Assembly (NCBI GenBank): GCA_033557685.1
Contig: JAWQRN010000283.1
Span: 1-32,282, forward strand
Source of the DNA: Sperchopsis tessellata
Lineage: Eukaryota > Arthropoda > Insecta > Coleoptera > Hydrophilidae
Length of the DNA: 32,282 nucleotides
Reading direction: 5' to 3'
In this document: positions 19,501-31,040 of the stretch, in pieces
How the letters are laid out: each line of letters opens with the position of its first letter
Position numbering within the stretch: position 1 is the first letter of the stretch
Translations under genes and position numbers: made by a program
The notes under the pieces: model-generated
Seen by the model: only the letters and a program-made list of their open reading frames with translations
Database searches by the model: none
What the model was told of the DNA's origin: nothing

Positions 19501-21019
19501 CTAGTAGTCGACTTCATATTCCCTACTTTATATTTTACAGTATGATTTCACATATTTGAAATATAATTTTATATTAATGGAAACTAAATAAAAATAATAT
19601 TTTGCAATAATGAAACATAATTCGCAATTTTTAAAACCAATTGCCTCTAATGAAAACAGATTTTGCATAATAGACTTAAGTATATGAAAAAACGTTTTAG
19701 GTGTAAACAAGAAAAAGAAAAAAAGGCGGTAATGCATCTACACAAATACTCCCATAATAAAAGATGCGTTGGTTAAATGAATGAAGAAAAACTGTGAATT
19801 AACAAAAATATATGAAATTCGTGTTTGTCATAACACTGTAAAAATCTGGTTGAATGGAAATTTATTTCCTTTTAGACTATTATTAGAAACAAGAACGCCT
19901 AAGAAAACAAAGGGAAGCGAAGAGAGTATGCCTACAAAATTGTAAAAACAGAGCGAATATTCGTATATTAATTTAGAGTGACCAAACCAATGTTAACCTT
20001 TATTTTCGTTAAAATGAAGTTAGATCAAAAATTGGCCATAGAGCCAGAATAATCATTCCAACAAAAAAAAACATTGATATCGCAATGGAGTAAATTCCAC
20101 ATGAATTTAGGCATCTGAGCCCCGATTTGGTTCTTACAGAACGGTAGATTGTAGTGTGGCTGCGGCAATGAATGGAAATATGTGCTGCTGAAGGAATTCA
20201 GCATTCAATGTGGATTATTGATTACGCTGCTGTACATGAAAATCTTCACAGTATGCATATATCAGAAACAAGACATGGCAATATTGTGTCTTGATCCATA
20301 ATCGACCTATTACATCTTCCGAAAAACGTCACGGCAGTATACATGATATATTCAACTAGACACATGCTAACAACCGAGAACCAACCATTTCTGCACTAAG
20401 AATATGTATTTTGGAACATATTTTCAACTTCGAACAGTGTTATGTTGCATCATTACGGCAGAAAGACCTTGTTGAAATTTAATTTAAATTAAAATACTCC
20501 ACTTTTGTTGATACATTTCTGAATTTTTTCTTTATAAAGAATAAATACAAGCTGAAATCTGTTTACAATTAGATAAAATTGGTTTTCAAAATTGCAAATT
20601 CTCTTTTCATTATTACAAAATCGGAATTCATGAGTGACAAATTAGTTTTTGTTATTATAAATTTTGTTTTCATTAATGTGAAATCATGTTTCTAATTTTT
20701 ATATCTGAAATGTACTGAAATTATTTATATTATCTTAGAAATTCTTCTAAGCTGTCTCAGGATATATGTACTGATATACCGAGATGGTGTTTACCAATAT
20801 TGTATCAACTAATATCTGCTTCAGATCATTGTAACCAAGTTTGTAATATATATCTATAATATCTTAACATTCATAATTTACAAACATGAGAAATTATCTC
20901 TAGAATTTTCTCAAATATCACAAGGATAATATGGTCGATTAGACGTTCATGTGATATTATTCATTCTAAGACATTTAAATAATCCTGAAATTAATACTTC
21001 CCTTCCGTTCATTTAAACA
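19501..21019. other. AT-rich stretch, possible unrecognised relic at 19.75-20.5 kb
   Basis: 19750-20470 is less AT-rich than its surroundings and, read in scattered frames, gives protein-like pieces such as HSMWIIDYAAVHENLHSMH, but I cannot match them to a family. The rest is featureless. Confidence 0.35.
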
Positions 21020-21715
21020 ATCTTATATTTTATCATAAATTGTATGATCTAGTTCTTTTCAGACGTTATCATCGACCCTCGGTATTGCGCTATCATATCT
21101 GGAAATGTTGGCAAATTCAGTAATTCATCTAAAATATCCTTCTTTAACATATCCATAGTCTCTACGTGGGACCCACTGTTTTAACTCCTTCCTGGCCTAT
21201 GACTAGAGCATAGATTTTTTTCCTGATTACATAAGAACATCTGCTGATCTTTCAATCATTCCTAAATTGTTAATTCTGCATTTTTTAGATGTGTTACTTT
21301 TTGTCTGTACAATGTCAACCGGAGTAAATACTACTGAAAAATTAATTAATGTAAGGTAAGTAGTATTTCTAAATGGGATTTACAAGACATGAAGGTGGTA
21401 ACATTTACGAGAATGTTATCAGAAGGAAATGCTTAATACGTTATCGGGTCTGAAAAGCTAAAATTCAAATACTACGAAATCTAATAAGTAAAGCCTAATT
21501 TTGGCGAATAGGTTATTTTAAAAGGCTACGGCCGTAGGTTTAATTATCAATCAAAATTAAGAGAAATTGTCTTCTAAAATGATTGATACCAAAGAGGTAA
21601 AATAAACATTTTGGTTTAAGTATAAGTATTTTGACAAGAATTCTACAAATTCTGAGAAAATTGTTTAATAAACTTTGTTGGTTCCCAATAGCCTTTTCAT
21701 TCGATCCATCGGTGT
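21020..21715 (+). repeat. Left arm of a long imperfect inverted repeat
   Basis: Collinear, in reverse complement, with 22295-23015. Anchors: GTGGGACCCACTGTTTTAA (21167-21186) against its complement near 22863-22880; TCATCTAAAATAT near 21125 against 22908; AATGGGATTTACAAG (21372) against 22648; TATCGGG...CTGAAAAGCTAAAA (about 21442) against 22575; and TTGGTTCCCAAT...GCCTTTTCAT (21679) against 22303. The arms are diverged with small indels. The content is not recognised as a known protein. Confidence 0.82.
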
Positions 21716-22294
21716 AGTTAATTTAGCTGTTCTCGTTGATGCTGCCGAGCAATGACTTTACTTCCGTTCCTAAGAAAATGTGAACAAACAATATAAACTG
21801 ACAGTTTATGGATAATCAGGTGATAAACTGAAAGTTCATACTTACCCCTCTGGTGATCTAATTGTACTCGTTCTTGTTTCTTGCGAAAACGAACACCTAT
21901 ATACACTTTCAAAAAATAACGATAAAATAAAAGTGGAGTGGTACACTCGTTTTATGTTATGAGAAAAAATCCACACGCTACGTAATTCAGACGCAATAAT
22001 CTGACGTTAAATAGAAAACAATTTGCAGTAGATTAGTTGAGTAGTGAAATTTGGTGCCCTGACACTCAATCATCTTTACGGATGAATGTATAATGATTTT
22101 GAATATCAATGGCGTCATTATTCAGTGATAATTTATATGACACTCCCACCATTTCCTCTTTCCTCATTGATATGAATATAGTTTTTGCTCAAAACATGCA
22201 GAGTGAATGCAACGTAAACAACGAATCTAAACAGATACATTTCAACAATGAAGTATTATATTATATATTAAAATTCTTTTTCTGTTTGATATAC
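21716..22294. other. Spacer between the inverted arms
   Basis: About 580 bp. Open frames at 21718-21912 (minus) and 22109-22306 (plus) show no recognisable domain; the second runs into the right arm. Confidence 0.45.
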
Positions 22295-23015
22295 ATTCCC
22301 GGTTGATGAAAAGGCAATTGGGAACCAATATTAAATAACTTTCTCAGCATTTTCACAATTATTGTTGAAAATATTGTACCAGTCATATTAAATCGCAATA
22401 CTATTATTAAATCCAAAAACTTGTTCTTCCTCTTTGATTTCTAATATTGTAGAAAATAAAGTTTCTCTTATTGCATTTTGATTCATAACGTTGCCTAGCG
22501 CAATGACTTCATTTCCTAAACTTACTCTTTGCTTATTAGATTGGCGGTCTGCTTGTCGTAGATTTCTAAGTTTTAGCTTTTCAGGCCCGATAAGCTATTA
22601 AGCACTGTCTTCTTGATGATATAAATTTCACTGACTTGCTGCCTTGTAAATCCCATTATGATACACTGATTACATTGATTTAATAAATTTTCAGCAGTGT
22701 CTACTCAGGTTGAGATTGAACAGATACTATGTAACATATCTAACAAGTGAATAATTATTTACCAACTTTGGCCACCTCTGTAGTTCGGTTGAAGCCCAGC
22801 AGATGCGATATTACTATTAAAATCAAAATTTATATGCTGGTCGAAGGCCGGGAGGGAATTAAAACAGTGGGTCCCATTTTGAGACCACGTATATGATAAA
22901 TAAAGATATTTTAGATGGGTTACTGTATTTGCCCAAATATCTAGATAAGGGAGCGCATTCCGTAGGGTCGATAATAAAGTCTGAAAGGGGCCATTGTAAA
23001 ATTTATAAAAAGCAT
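22295..23015 (-). repeat. Right arm of the long imperfect inverted repeat
   Basis: Reverse-complement partner of 21020-21715. On the minus strand it has protein-like pieces such as MGFTRQQVSEIYIIKKTV (about 22650 downward) and RVSLGNEVIALGNVMNQNAI (about 22525 downward), open over longer runs than the left arm, so this copy is probably closer to the source sequence. The family is unknown. Confidence 0.8.
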
Positions 23016-23270
23016 GGCGTTCTTATGTAAATAATTACCACTGTTGACAGTAATCTGGGTCTGCTGAGAATCTTACAAATCACCAACTAGACCAGGTGTC
23101 ATACGATTTACAGAGTTAATACTAAACGATGTGGGTATTTAAATGTTGAAATTGGAATTATTTATATTTCCCTGGCGCATATAATGTGGGCTGCGTGCAT
23201 TAACAGAGTTGCATCTGTCGTTATATTAATAGCAGAATGCACTGCAAAAGTCATTTCAAACAGCGGGCGA

Positions 23271-23330
23271 TTGATTCATACGTACGTTTCGCGGAATACC
23301 ACTGCTTCATCAGTGAACCTATAACCAGCA
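23271..23330 (-). ncRNA. Candidate type I hammerhead-like ribozyme motif
   Basis: Minus strand, 5' to 3': helix I strand GGTTCA (23319-23314), core CTGATGA (23313-23307), 16-nt helix II region (23306-23291), core GAAA (23290-23287), helix III CGTACGTA (23286-23279) and helix I strand TGAATC (23278-23273). GGUUCA pairs with UGAAUC over 6 bp, beginning exactly at positions 1.1/2.1. The last A of GAAA plus C pair with GU around a four-base loop, leaving A as the residue before the scissile bond. All invariant core bases are present. The weakness is helix II: its 3' side CCGC pairs with GUGG around UAUU, but four bases (AGCA) intervene after CTGATGA. Hammerheads with a minimal helix III are known from Penelope-like elements and retrozymes. 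Activity is untested. Confidence 0.45.
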
Positions 23331-24990
23331 TTCTTTGAAACAGTGTACCGTGCATTCTACTTCTCGTTCTTTTGATCTTAGATTCTGCGATAGGCAGTTA
23401 GCGACAGTTATTAACTATTTGTGTACTAATACCGAAGTTGCAATTGGCAAATTAGTACAACGTTATTATTGTATTGTTAGTATTTCGTGTATGCTTGTGT
23501 ATTGCTGTTATTTCAGTAATACCAAAGCTTATCTAACGAAATAAAAAAGTCTTTGACATAAGCTGGAAGGTATTACAGTCACGAAAAACGCACATATACT
23601 AATACACTAAATAAATTATTACAAAACCATGGATACGGGATTATTTTATTTCAATTAGTAGCAGTATAAAATGTCATTAGAATTGTTTGACAGTATATAA
23701 TAATATTTATATACAACTTATAATATAACATCTTAAAATACCTCAAGCACAATGAAGGACTGCGGATCACTTATTAAAGATATAGGCTTTATATTCAAGC
23801 TAGTTGAAATGGTAAGTAATCTAGCTTAAATACATTCGTAATTTCTTAAGTTCAGATAGACCAACATAAGAAGCGGTTTAACTGTATTTCGTGTGATCTG
23901 ATAATGTAATTTTTACAATGAAAGTATCAATTAACTTCCTTAATTACCATTATGTGCTAACGTAATATATAACTTTTTTGTATGATGCATTTGAATAGTT
24001 GAGTTCCTGTTTTTATGTATCCATAAATTATATTTAATTACTTGTCTTGAATGGATATCACTTTTACAAACATTCAAAACGAGCATTCTCTTCGGGTTAT
24101 CTCTCATAATACAAATTATATGGATAAATTCTGATTTTGCTACAATCGCTGTATGCTTTTATCAAACCATATTTTTAGAAAATTTCGTTGGCCATAGTTA
24201 ACTTTCTGACCATTACTTTTAATTGATCTGTTGGTATAATTCAAAAGTTACAGTATAAAATAATGTATTATCTATATATTGAGTATCCCTAGTGTATTTT
24301 AAATACGTTTTATTATATTTTTACATATATATTAAAAACTCGGCATATAGATACCAAGCTATAGAGCAATATACATTATAGTAATAAAATATTTAATTTA
24401 AATAAACTTATATTAATAAATAAAATTTCAAAAGTCAAAGATTTTTGCCTAGACTACTGTACTATGTTAAATTGTTTGGGATACAAAATTACAATATTAC
24501 CCCACTCTAGCGACCAAGAAGGCAAACATTAAAAACAAAAATATACCAGTAATATAGAAATGATAATATATAGCAAGTTTACGTTTTCTCAAAAAATTAG
24601 GTTATTGTTACATTTCTTCTAAAACTATTATTAACATAGTTTCCAATTTAATATCATTCGAAATGGGGGATACTCTGTATAATATATGAGAGACTATATT
24701 GTCTTACAATTCATCCAAAAACTGTAAATTTCTTATAGACATTTGAAAATCTGCAGTATAATTCGAGATCATGTATTTGTATTATATAGAAGGAGAGTCT
24801 TTTTAATGACAAACCCAAAATATTCTATATTATTTATTTTATAAATTTTATTAAGAGTTTTATCTATTTGAAAATAGCTTAGCAATTGAAAAAGACGATA
24901 GTTGATAATATGAAAAACCTTAAAACTAAACGGAAGAATTCAAATCTTATAGACTGACGTATTAATAATAAGTTCTTATGATTACATGTG

Positions 24991-24996
<6 letters not shown>
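23331..24996. other. AT-rich stretch, no identified feature
   Basis: The 23335-23544 plus open frame has no recognised motif. The remainder is very AT-rich with no repeat or gene signal that I can support. Confidence 0.45.

Positions 24997-25046
<50 letters not shown>
24997..25046. repeat. (TA)n microsatellite
   Basis: About 50 bp of pure TA repeats preceded by GTGTATGTG. Confidence 0.9.
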
Positions 25047-25049
<3 letters not shown>

Positions 25050-25261
25050 GTTACCTGCAATATTGGAGTATTTGATAAATTCATGTATATTAATAAAATT
25101 TACCGGAGATCATATATAATCTCCAGAGGCTGTTGATAAATTTGATAAATGAACACTCTACCGCGTTTCATAGACCCGAGGTTTGAACTAACAACACGAA
25201 CACCAAACCATTCAACTATTAACAGCAACGCTGCAAAAAATAAATTAGTTAGCATACATTT

Positions 25262-25410
25262 TTTTCGCTGGGCGATAGGGCAGCGTCAAACACAGATTCC
25301 TATGATCGATCTTCGATACCAAAAAATCGATTTTTATCCAAGATCGATTTTCGATCAAGATTAATTTTTGATCATAATAGATCTTTGATCAATGTCGATT
25401 TTCCTTTATG
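25262..25410. repeat. GATCGAT-rich subterminal-like repeat block (left)
   Basis: Begins with GCTGGGCGATAGGG (25267) and then carries clustered variants of GATCGAT, TCGATTTT and GATCAA between about 25302 and 25402. The same motif vocabulary, beside an inverted GGGCTGGG, recurs at 29365-29452. This resembles the subterminal arrays of DNA transposons such as hAT elements. Confidence 0.55.
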
Positions 25411-27368
25411 GAAATGTAATCGGAAATTTGTATGTTTTAATTTAATTTTTATAGTTTCTTTAAAGTTGGCGTACTTGCCATCAAGTCATTAAATGTTCTG
25501 ATTTTAGGTTTTGAATTTAGGTTACTCAAAATCCACCAGCTACAATTATTATTATAGGTTTACAATGTAATTTTAATGACCGGCTATTAGCACCTGTGTA
25601 ATTGGTGCCATGCCAATGCATTTATTTTTTGTAAAAACTTTCAGGTAGGGTAAATGTAAATAAACAATGAAGTATGCAGTTTTAACAGTAGGTTTAAACT
25701 ATCTAGTTATAAAAACGAACTGACCTTCTAGATAGGCATTTGTAAAATGTGTATCTGTTAAATATAAAGTGACAGAAAATTCATAATTTGCGACATATTT
25801 GAATTTGAAAGTATTTTTTTATGCAAAAAATATAAAAATTGCCTTAGAAATTGAATTGTACTAACAAAATATATTTTCTCTATAAGATATGAGACCCAAA
25901 AAGTTGTACAAACGCAAATGTCTAACCAATAATTTAGTATGGTATGAGAATCTAAAATATTTTTAACCATTTATAAAAGATATTCCAGGTATACAATAAT
26001 TTGGTCATTTTGTATCGTTCTCGGTTCATAGATTTCGGTTCAACAATTACTATCAAAACTTAATATCGTATGACATCTCTTGAGAAGAATAAATAGAGTA
26101 CATTTATTAAGTGTATTGAGTAACTATACAAGAGTAAATATATCTGTTCCCTTACTTCAAATAGAATACAATACAAACCTCACCTAAATATTTACTGAAC
26201 ATGTAAGTAATTTTTTATTTGTTTGTCTTTCGACCCGTTCGTATATTTGTACAAAATTTGAGCATATCCTACGAGGATTTGTATTGTATATTGTACTCTC
26301 AGGGGCTGGCATGGCTTTATTTTTATTTGTTACATCCTTAATTTAAGCTACAAAATATACAATCACTCAACGTTTTCAACCTAATATTAATAAAACCAAA
26401 CAATAGTGAGGCTTAAATTTCTCCACTACATCATTTCTTACAGATTTTCAAAAAAATAAACCGTAATAATACTTCAAATTTGAGTTAACAAAAGTGATAT
26501 ATTTCTTTTGTTACAAACTTTATTGGTAGTGTTATTGCACCATTTCAGATAACTGACCATTTTTAACCTGAGTATGCTCAAATCACTCAAAATAACAATT
26601 GACCTTTGTTAAACCAGGAAGAGTTCATTAAACATAAAAAACAAATGAATATGTAAATAAGTATGGTACCATTTTAAAGACAAAAAATAATGATAAATCT
26701 AAAGAGGTATAAATTACAAGTCAATGAAAAACTGTAACTGAAACAGACCTGTGCCCCTTCATAAGTTATCAGTATCATGCACTCTTGACAGAAATACCTT
26801 CTAAATAACTCATATAGTTATTATACAGAAACTAAACATATCTATATTAACAAAAATTTTAAATTATATCTCGTTCTCAAATCTTTCAATGTACTAGAAA
26901 ACGAACCAAAACTTGAACCGATAATATTTCACACTAAACCATTGCGAATTGTTTGAAAAGCACATTTAAAATTTGAATTTCTGTTCATATTTAGTAAAAC
27001 TATACATTAAGCGCGCAACGCGAACGAACACTTGTACTATGGCGTTATATATCAGAAGCTATTTACACTCATTAAATTTACTTATATTTATTAAAAGAAC
27101 TCCAATTTATGAAGAAGATAAAATGACAATAGTATTTAAAATACCGATGATGAAATATACCTATAAACTTTAAGCCCTAACGGAAGTGCGTTTTTCTAAT
27201 TATGAATGAAAAACAACATTAATGTATAATAAACAATATAACACGGGTATATTTGTAAAACCAGTTACCAACGCAATCTCTTGACCATAAAATAATACAT
27301 ATGAGAATTCTGTATTCGTAGATTAGGTTTCAAAAAGCCCGTTAGAGTATATAATCCAAACATAAATA
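25411..27368. other. AT-rich stretch, no coding feature recognised
   Basis: Open frames at 25758-25970 (minus) and 26973-27173 (plus) have no recognised motif. No tandem repeat or RNA gene is evident. Confidence 0.45.
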
Positions 27369-29333
27369 CAGTGGAAATCGTTTAACGCGAAAACGCATAA
27401 CATAAAAAAGCGTTTAACAAAAATTCCACATTTGATACGAATCATTAATATACGTTTTCTCATACATTTGAATGCTAACCCGAAACGGTTATCTCAAAAA
27501 TATCGCTTAAAACGAAATAGTCATTTTGTCTAGAGAACTAAATAAACACGAAATGTTGACGACACACTTCTTGGAAGGACTGCCAATATCGGATGGGTAC
27601 ACATTAATTTCCCTTGTTCTGCATTTTAATACAAATTAGATGAAGATTTTTTCTGTAAATTTCCAGATGTTACAGATGACCCTTTGTTGTACAATATCTA
27701 TTTTTAGTGCTATTCTTTAGTGCGAGTTATTTTATTGAAAGTTGATTGATTAATCTTAACATACTGGCAAGAAAATGGAAAATAAAGTGCGTAAACAAAA
27801 TGCAGTGTCCCTGGTGAAATGTCGAAAATGGCAATTTGCAAAAACTTTGGTATACCAAATTAGACTTTGTCGATTATAAAAATTCAAACCAGAATTAAAT
27901 AAATTTTTCAGCGCAGTAAATACGAACGAGATAGAAAACTCATGAGGATAGCGAAACACGAAGAATTAGAGGCTGATTTGGTTTAAACAAGCAAAATCTG
28001 AAATTGTACCAATTTCAGGGCCCCTTTTAATGGAAAAGGCGAATATTTTTGCGATGCAAATGGGGAATCAAATTTTCTTCCAAACCTGGTTAGCTGGAAC
28101 GATTTAAGAAGAAGCATGCGAGTGTTTTTAAAAGTGTATGTGGAGAATCGCGGCAAATGTCAAGTGATATGACATCATATTAGATAAATTCTACCTTACA
28201 TATCATACTTATAGTGCCAAAGATATTTTTAATGCTGACGAAACTGGGCTGTTTTTCCGTTGTTTGCCAGATAAGATACTTGCATTCAAAGGTGATAATT
28301 GTTTTGGTGGCAAAACTAAAGAGAGAATTACAATAATGGTAGCGCGTCATTTTGATGGCTCTGTAGAATTATCTTTTTTTGTGATAGCGAAAAGCCAAAA
28401 ACCGAGATGATTTTAGAAGTATAAAAAAATTGCCTGCAAAGTACGCAGCAAATAAAAGGGCATGGATGATATCTGTAATTTTTGCTGATTTGGCTGATGG
28501 TGTTAGATAAGAAAGTGTTATAAAAAAAAGTAAAATTTCATCCTGCCGTCTCTAAGTTGCAGGCTATTAAGTTAATATATTTACCACCAAATACAGGAAG
28601 CATCCTATAGAAATGTGACCATGTCATAATGCAAAGTTTTTTTATAGAAAATTGTTGCTTATTTAGCTGTTATAGAAGGTAAGGAAAATTTTGGAATTGG
28701 TCTTTTGGATGCGTTACATTTGTTACATTCTGTGTGGAATTTGGTTATCTCGAAAACCATTGAAGGATTTTCTACAGATATTGTTTCATCCAAGTCCGAA
28801 CCTTTTGTTTAAGTGCAGATGCACACAACACTAAGTGAAATGTTTACCCGAGTATTCTCATCACTTAACTTGGACATTGATGTTAATGACTATATTGAAG
28901 TGTTAAATAACCTAAACATCGCAGAATTGATGAGTGATGGTGACATAGTGAAACTTGTGCGGCCGTCGGAACCTGAAGGTGATGATAGTGACGATGAAAA
29001 TGACAAAGTTTTAGGGGATCTACCGCTGCGCATGTGCGCAAAATGTTGAAAATTGTGCAGCATTATTTGGATGTAAATTCAGAAGGCGAAATGTCCGGCA
29101 CAACTTGGAAGAGTCCAAAATTATATAGATTAATGTTAAAAAAATTACGGATTTGTTTAAGAAAAATTAGGTAAAACTAAATGTCATTTTACCAAAATTT
29201 ATGATTTCTTATTAACCAATAAATGTTCTTAAAAATACATATGTTGTAATAATTTCAAATTTGATTAACACGAAATTCGGTTAAGTCGAAATTTTTCTGG
29301 TCCCTTAAATTTCATGTTAAACGTTTTCCACTG
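27369..29333 (+). mobile_element. Tigger/pogo-type DNA transposon, TIR to TIR
   Basis: 1,965 bp. The left end CAGTGGAAATCGTTTAAC (27369) and the complement of the right end (CAGTGGAAAACGTTTAAC, ending 29333) match at 17 of 18 positions, with TA on both flanks (27367-27368 and 29334-29335). CAGTGGAAA-type ends and a CENP-B-like transposase are the signature of Tigger elements. The flanking target duplication suggests an intact insertion with internal decay. Confidence 0.9.
27775..29049 (+). pseudogene. Tigger (CENP-B-like, DDE_1) transposase, broken
   Basis: Domains appear in family order across shifting frames: a first HTH piece with MAICKNFGIPN (about 27826), the CENP-B HTH RKLMRIAKHEELEADLV (about 27933-27983), ISGPLLMEKANIFAMQMG (about 28014-28068), then the DDE domain starting NADETGLFFRCLPDK (aspartate codon 28237-28239) and KERITIMVARHFDGS. 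AWMISVIFADLADGV-like sequence near 28460 leads to a gap where the second catalytic aspartate (VDNCPAH-type motif) should lie; it is deleted, with the frame resuming at HPAVSKLQAIKLIYLPPNT (about 28536). KCDHVIMQSF (about 28610) holds the third position. The end frame 28813-29049 is an acidic tail with LVRPSEPEGDDSDDEND, as in Tigger proteins. Inactive. Confidence 0.87.
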
Positions 29334-29364
29334 TATTTTCTTTTCAAGGCACAATATGTAGGTA

Positions 29365-29452
29365 ATGATTGATCAAAATCAATCTTTGGTTCGTTCGATC
29401 ACATTTTTCAGATCGATCTTTGCTTGAAGATCGATCTCCCGACCCAGCCCTA
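29365..29452. repeat. GATCGAT-rich subterminal-like repeat block (right)
   Basis: Holds TTGATCAAAATCAATC, GTTCGATCA, CAGATCGATCTTTG and GAAGATCGATCTCCC, then CCCAGCCCTAG (29442-29452). It is a rough inverted counterpart of 25262-25410. Confidence 0.55.
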
Positions 29453-29791
29453 GTCGTTGTTCGGCCGATGGCTGGATCGTGTGCATTAGAGCGCTAACGG
29501 GTGATCCCGTAACAGACTCTGTACACTACAAGTCGGTAGAATAAAATGCACCACTTTCCCTTTCGACTTTGCAATTTAACTCTGTAAATGAGGGTATGTT
29601 CTGTCTAAAAGTTATAGTTACAAGGCGATTCAAAATCATTTAGTGTGTCACTAATTTAGTAAGTAAGTAAGTTGTTCATAATGTCCTCTGAAATAAATAC
29701 CTAATGATTTCATAAAATTAGGTAAGTTTTGTTTGTGTGAACACATTAAACACAAACATTAAATTTTGTGGTTTGCTAACTTTTAACGGAC

Positions 29792-31040
29792 ATGGATACC
29801 ATAGAAAAAAATTAGAGAAAATTTTGAAGCAAATTTAACCAAACTAATTGAAACGAAATATAGTAAAAGTGGTTTTATGACAAGAGAAAGATATGTACGG
29901 CTGAGTAATCTTATTTTCAAATTAAAAAACAAAACAACTGGCAAAACAACAGCAGACTATAGAGGACTTAAGCGGAATGATGTAATATAAGTAGATGATT
30001 TTGAGAAGCTGATTTACCCTGTTACTGAAGACAATCAAATCATAAGATACTATATCTGCAATGATAAAATTTTCAACATAATGCATGATACTCATATAGT
30101 TAAAGGCCATGGGGGAAGATATCGGATGATTGACGAACTTCAAAAAAAGTATAAAAACATCACATCTGAGGTTGTAATAGTATACTTAAACATATGTGGA
30201 CCATGTCAAAAGAAAATGAAAGTTCAGAAAGAAGGCTTAGTATTCTAGCAAACGGTGTTTAACGAAATTAATAGTAGGTGTCAAGTTGATCTCATTGACA
30301 TACAAAGTCAGAAAGACAAGGAGTACAAATTTGTTCTTGTATAACAAGATCATTTGACGGAATTTGTACAATTGCGCCCCTTAGAATGTAAACGCGATGA
30401 AGAAGTCCCCTATGTTCTGTTGGATACATTTACCATTTCTGAAGCAACCTGTATTCTTGAAAGCGATATTGGTCGAGAATTCGTAAATTACTTTATCGAA
30501 GAATTATGTTCTACTTGGGAAGAACTAAAAATTGTCTAAGACAAACCGCGACATAGCCAGAGTCAAGGTTCTTTAGAGCGTGCTAACCAAGACATAGAAA
30601 ATATGTTGAGTAGTTGGTCAGAAACTAATGAAACATGAAACTGGAGTGAAGTACTACGTTTTGTTCAACTTATGAAAAAATAGAGAATCAAGTGTACAAT
30701 GAAACTTTGTTTGGTTCGCCGATTAAAGTAGGGCTCAAAATTTCTTGACTTCCCAAAGAAGTTATTATAAATTTGAAAGAGAAGAAGAACTGGACAGTGA
30801 TGGCACAAAAGAAGGAAAATAGGCTTACATTTACACTAGAAACCAGTTTTCAATATGTGATGAAAAATGTGTTACTGTGTAGGACGTTCCAAACAAAGAA
30901 TTATTTTTAAGAGAGTGTGCTAGAAATAGCAAGGTTATAAAAGATGCTGTTCTAAAGGAAAATGCACTACTAATAAGTGTGGTTGGAAAAAGGTATGTAA
31001 TTCTAAGTGCCATTACAATTCAACCTGTTGTAATAAATAG
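29792..31040 (+). pseudogene. KRBA2/SCAND3-like integrase-domain gene, decayed
   Basis: This family carries a retroviral/Ginger-type integrase. An ATG at 29792 opens MDTIEKN; a one-base slip at the following A run shifts frame. The main frame then gives YSKSGFMTRERYVRLSNLIF, the HHCC zinc finger (HDTHIVKGHGG ... CGPCQKK, about 30081-30215) and the integrase core: CQVDLIDIQSQKD with the first aspartate (about 30280), ESDIGREFVNYF with the second (about 30458-30490; the usual asparagine after SD-type residues is isoleucine), and QSQGSLERANQD with the glutamate (about 30555-30590). In-frame stops are TAA 29988, TAG 30246, TAA 30342, TAA 30537 and TGA 30636. A cysteine-rich tail (KCTTNKCGWKKVCNSKCHY ... 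CCNK) ends at TAG 31038-31040 in the same frame. Such tails are known in insect members of this group. It could be a mobile element's gene or a dead domesticated copy. Confidence 0.85.

Larger units (their letters stand above)
25262..29452. mobile_element. Possible older DNA transposon containing the nested Tigger
   Basis: Two GATCGAT-rich blocks face each other as rough inverted copies: GCTGGGCGATAGGG then GATCGATCTTC on the left, and on the right the complement of CTAGGGCTGGG then GATCGATCTTC. The Tigger element accounts for 27369-29333. What remains (about 25.4-27.4 kb) has no recognisable transposase, so this would be a non-autonomous or wholly eroded element. No target duplication was identified. 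Speculative. Confidence 0.3.

Noticed and set aside
19750..20480. Suspected transposase relic
   Set aside because: Protein-like fragments are scattered over frames, but no DDE motif, zinc finger or family signature could be identified.
22109..22306. 65-codon open frame in the inverted-repeat spacer
   Set aside because: No recognisable domain, and it runs into the right repeat arm.
25125..25190. tRNA- or SINE-like stretch (GAGGTTTGAAC resembles a B box)
   Set aside because: No matching A box, cloverleaf pairing or anticodon arm.
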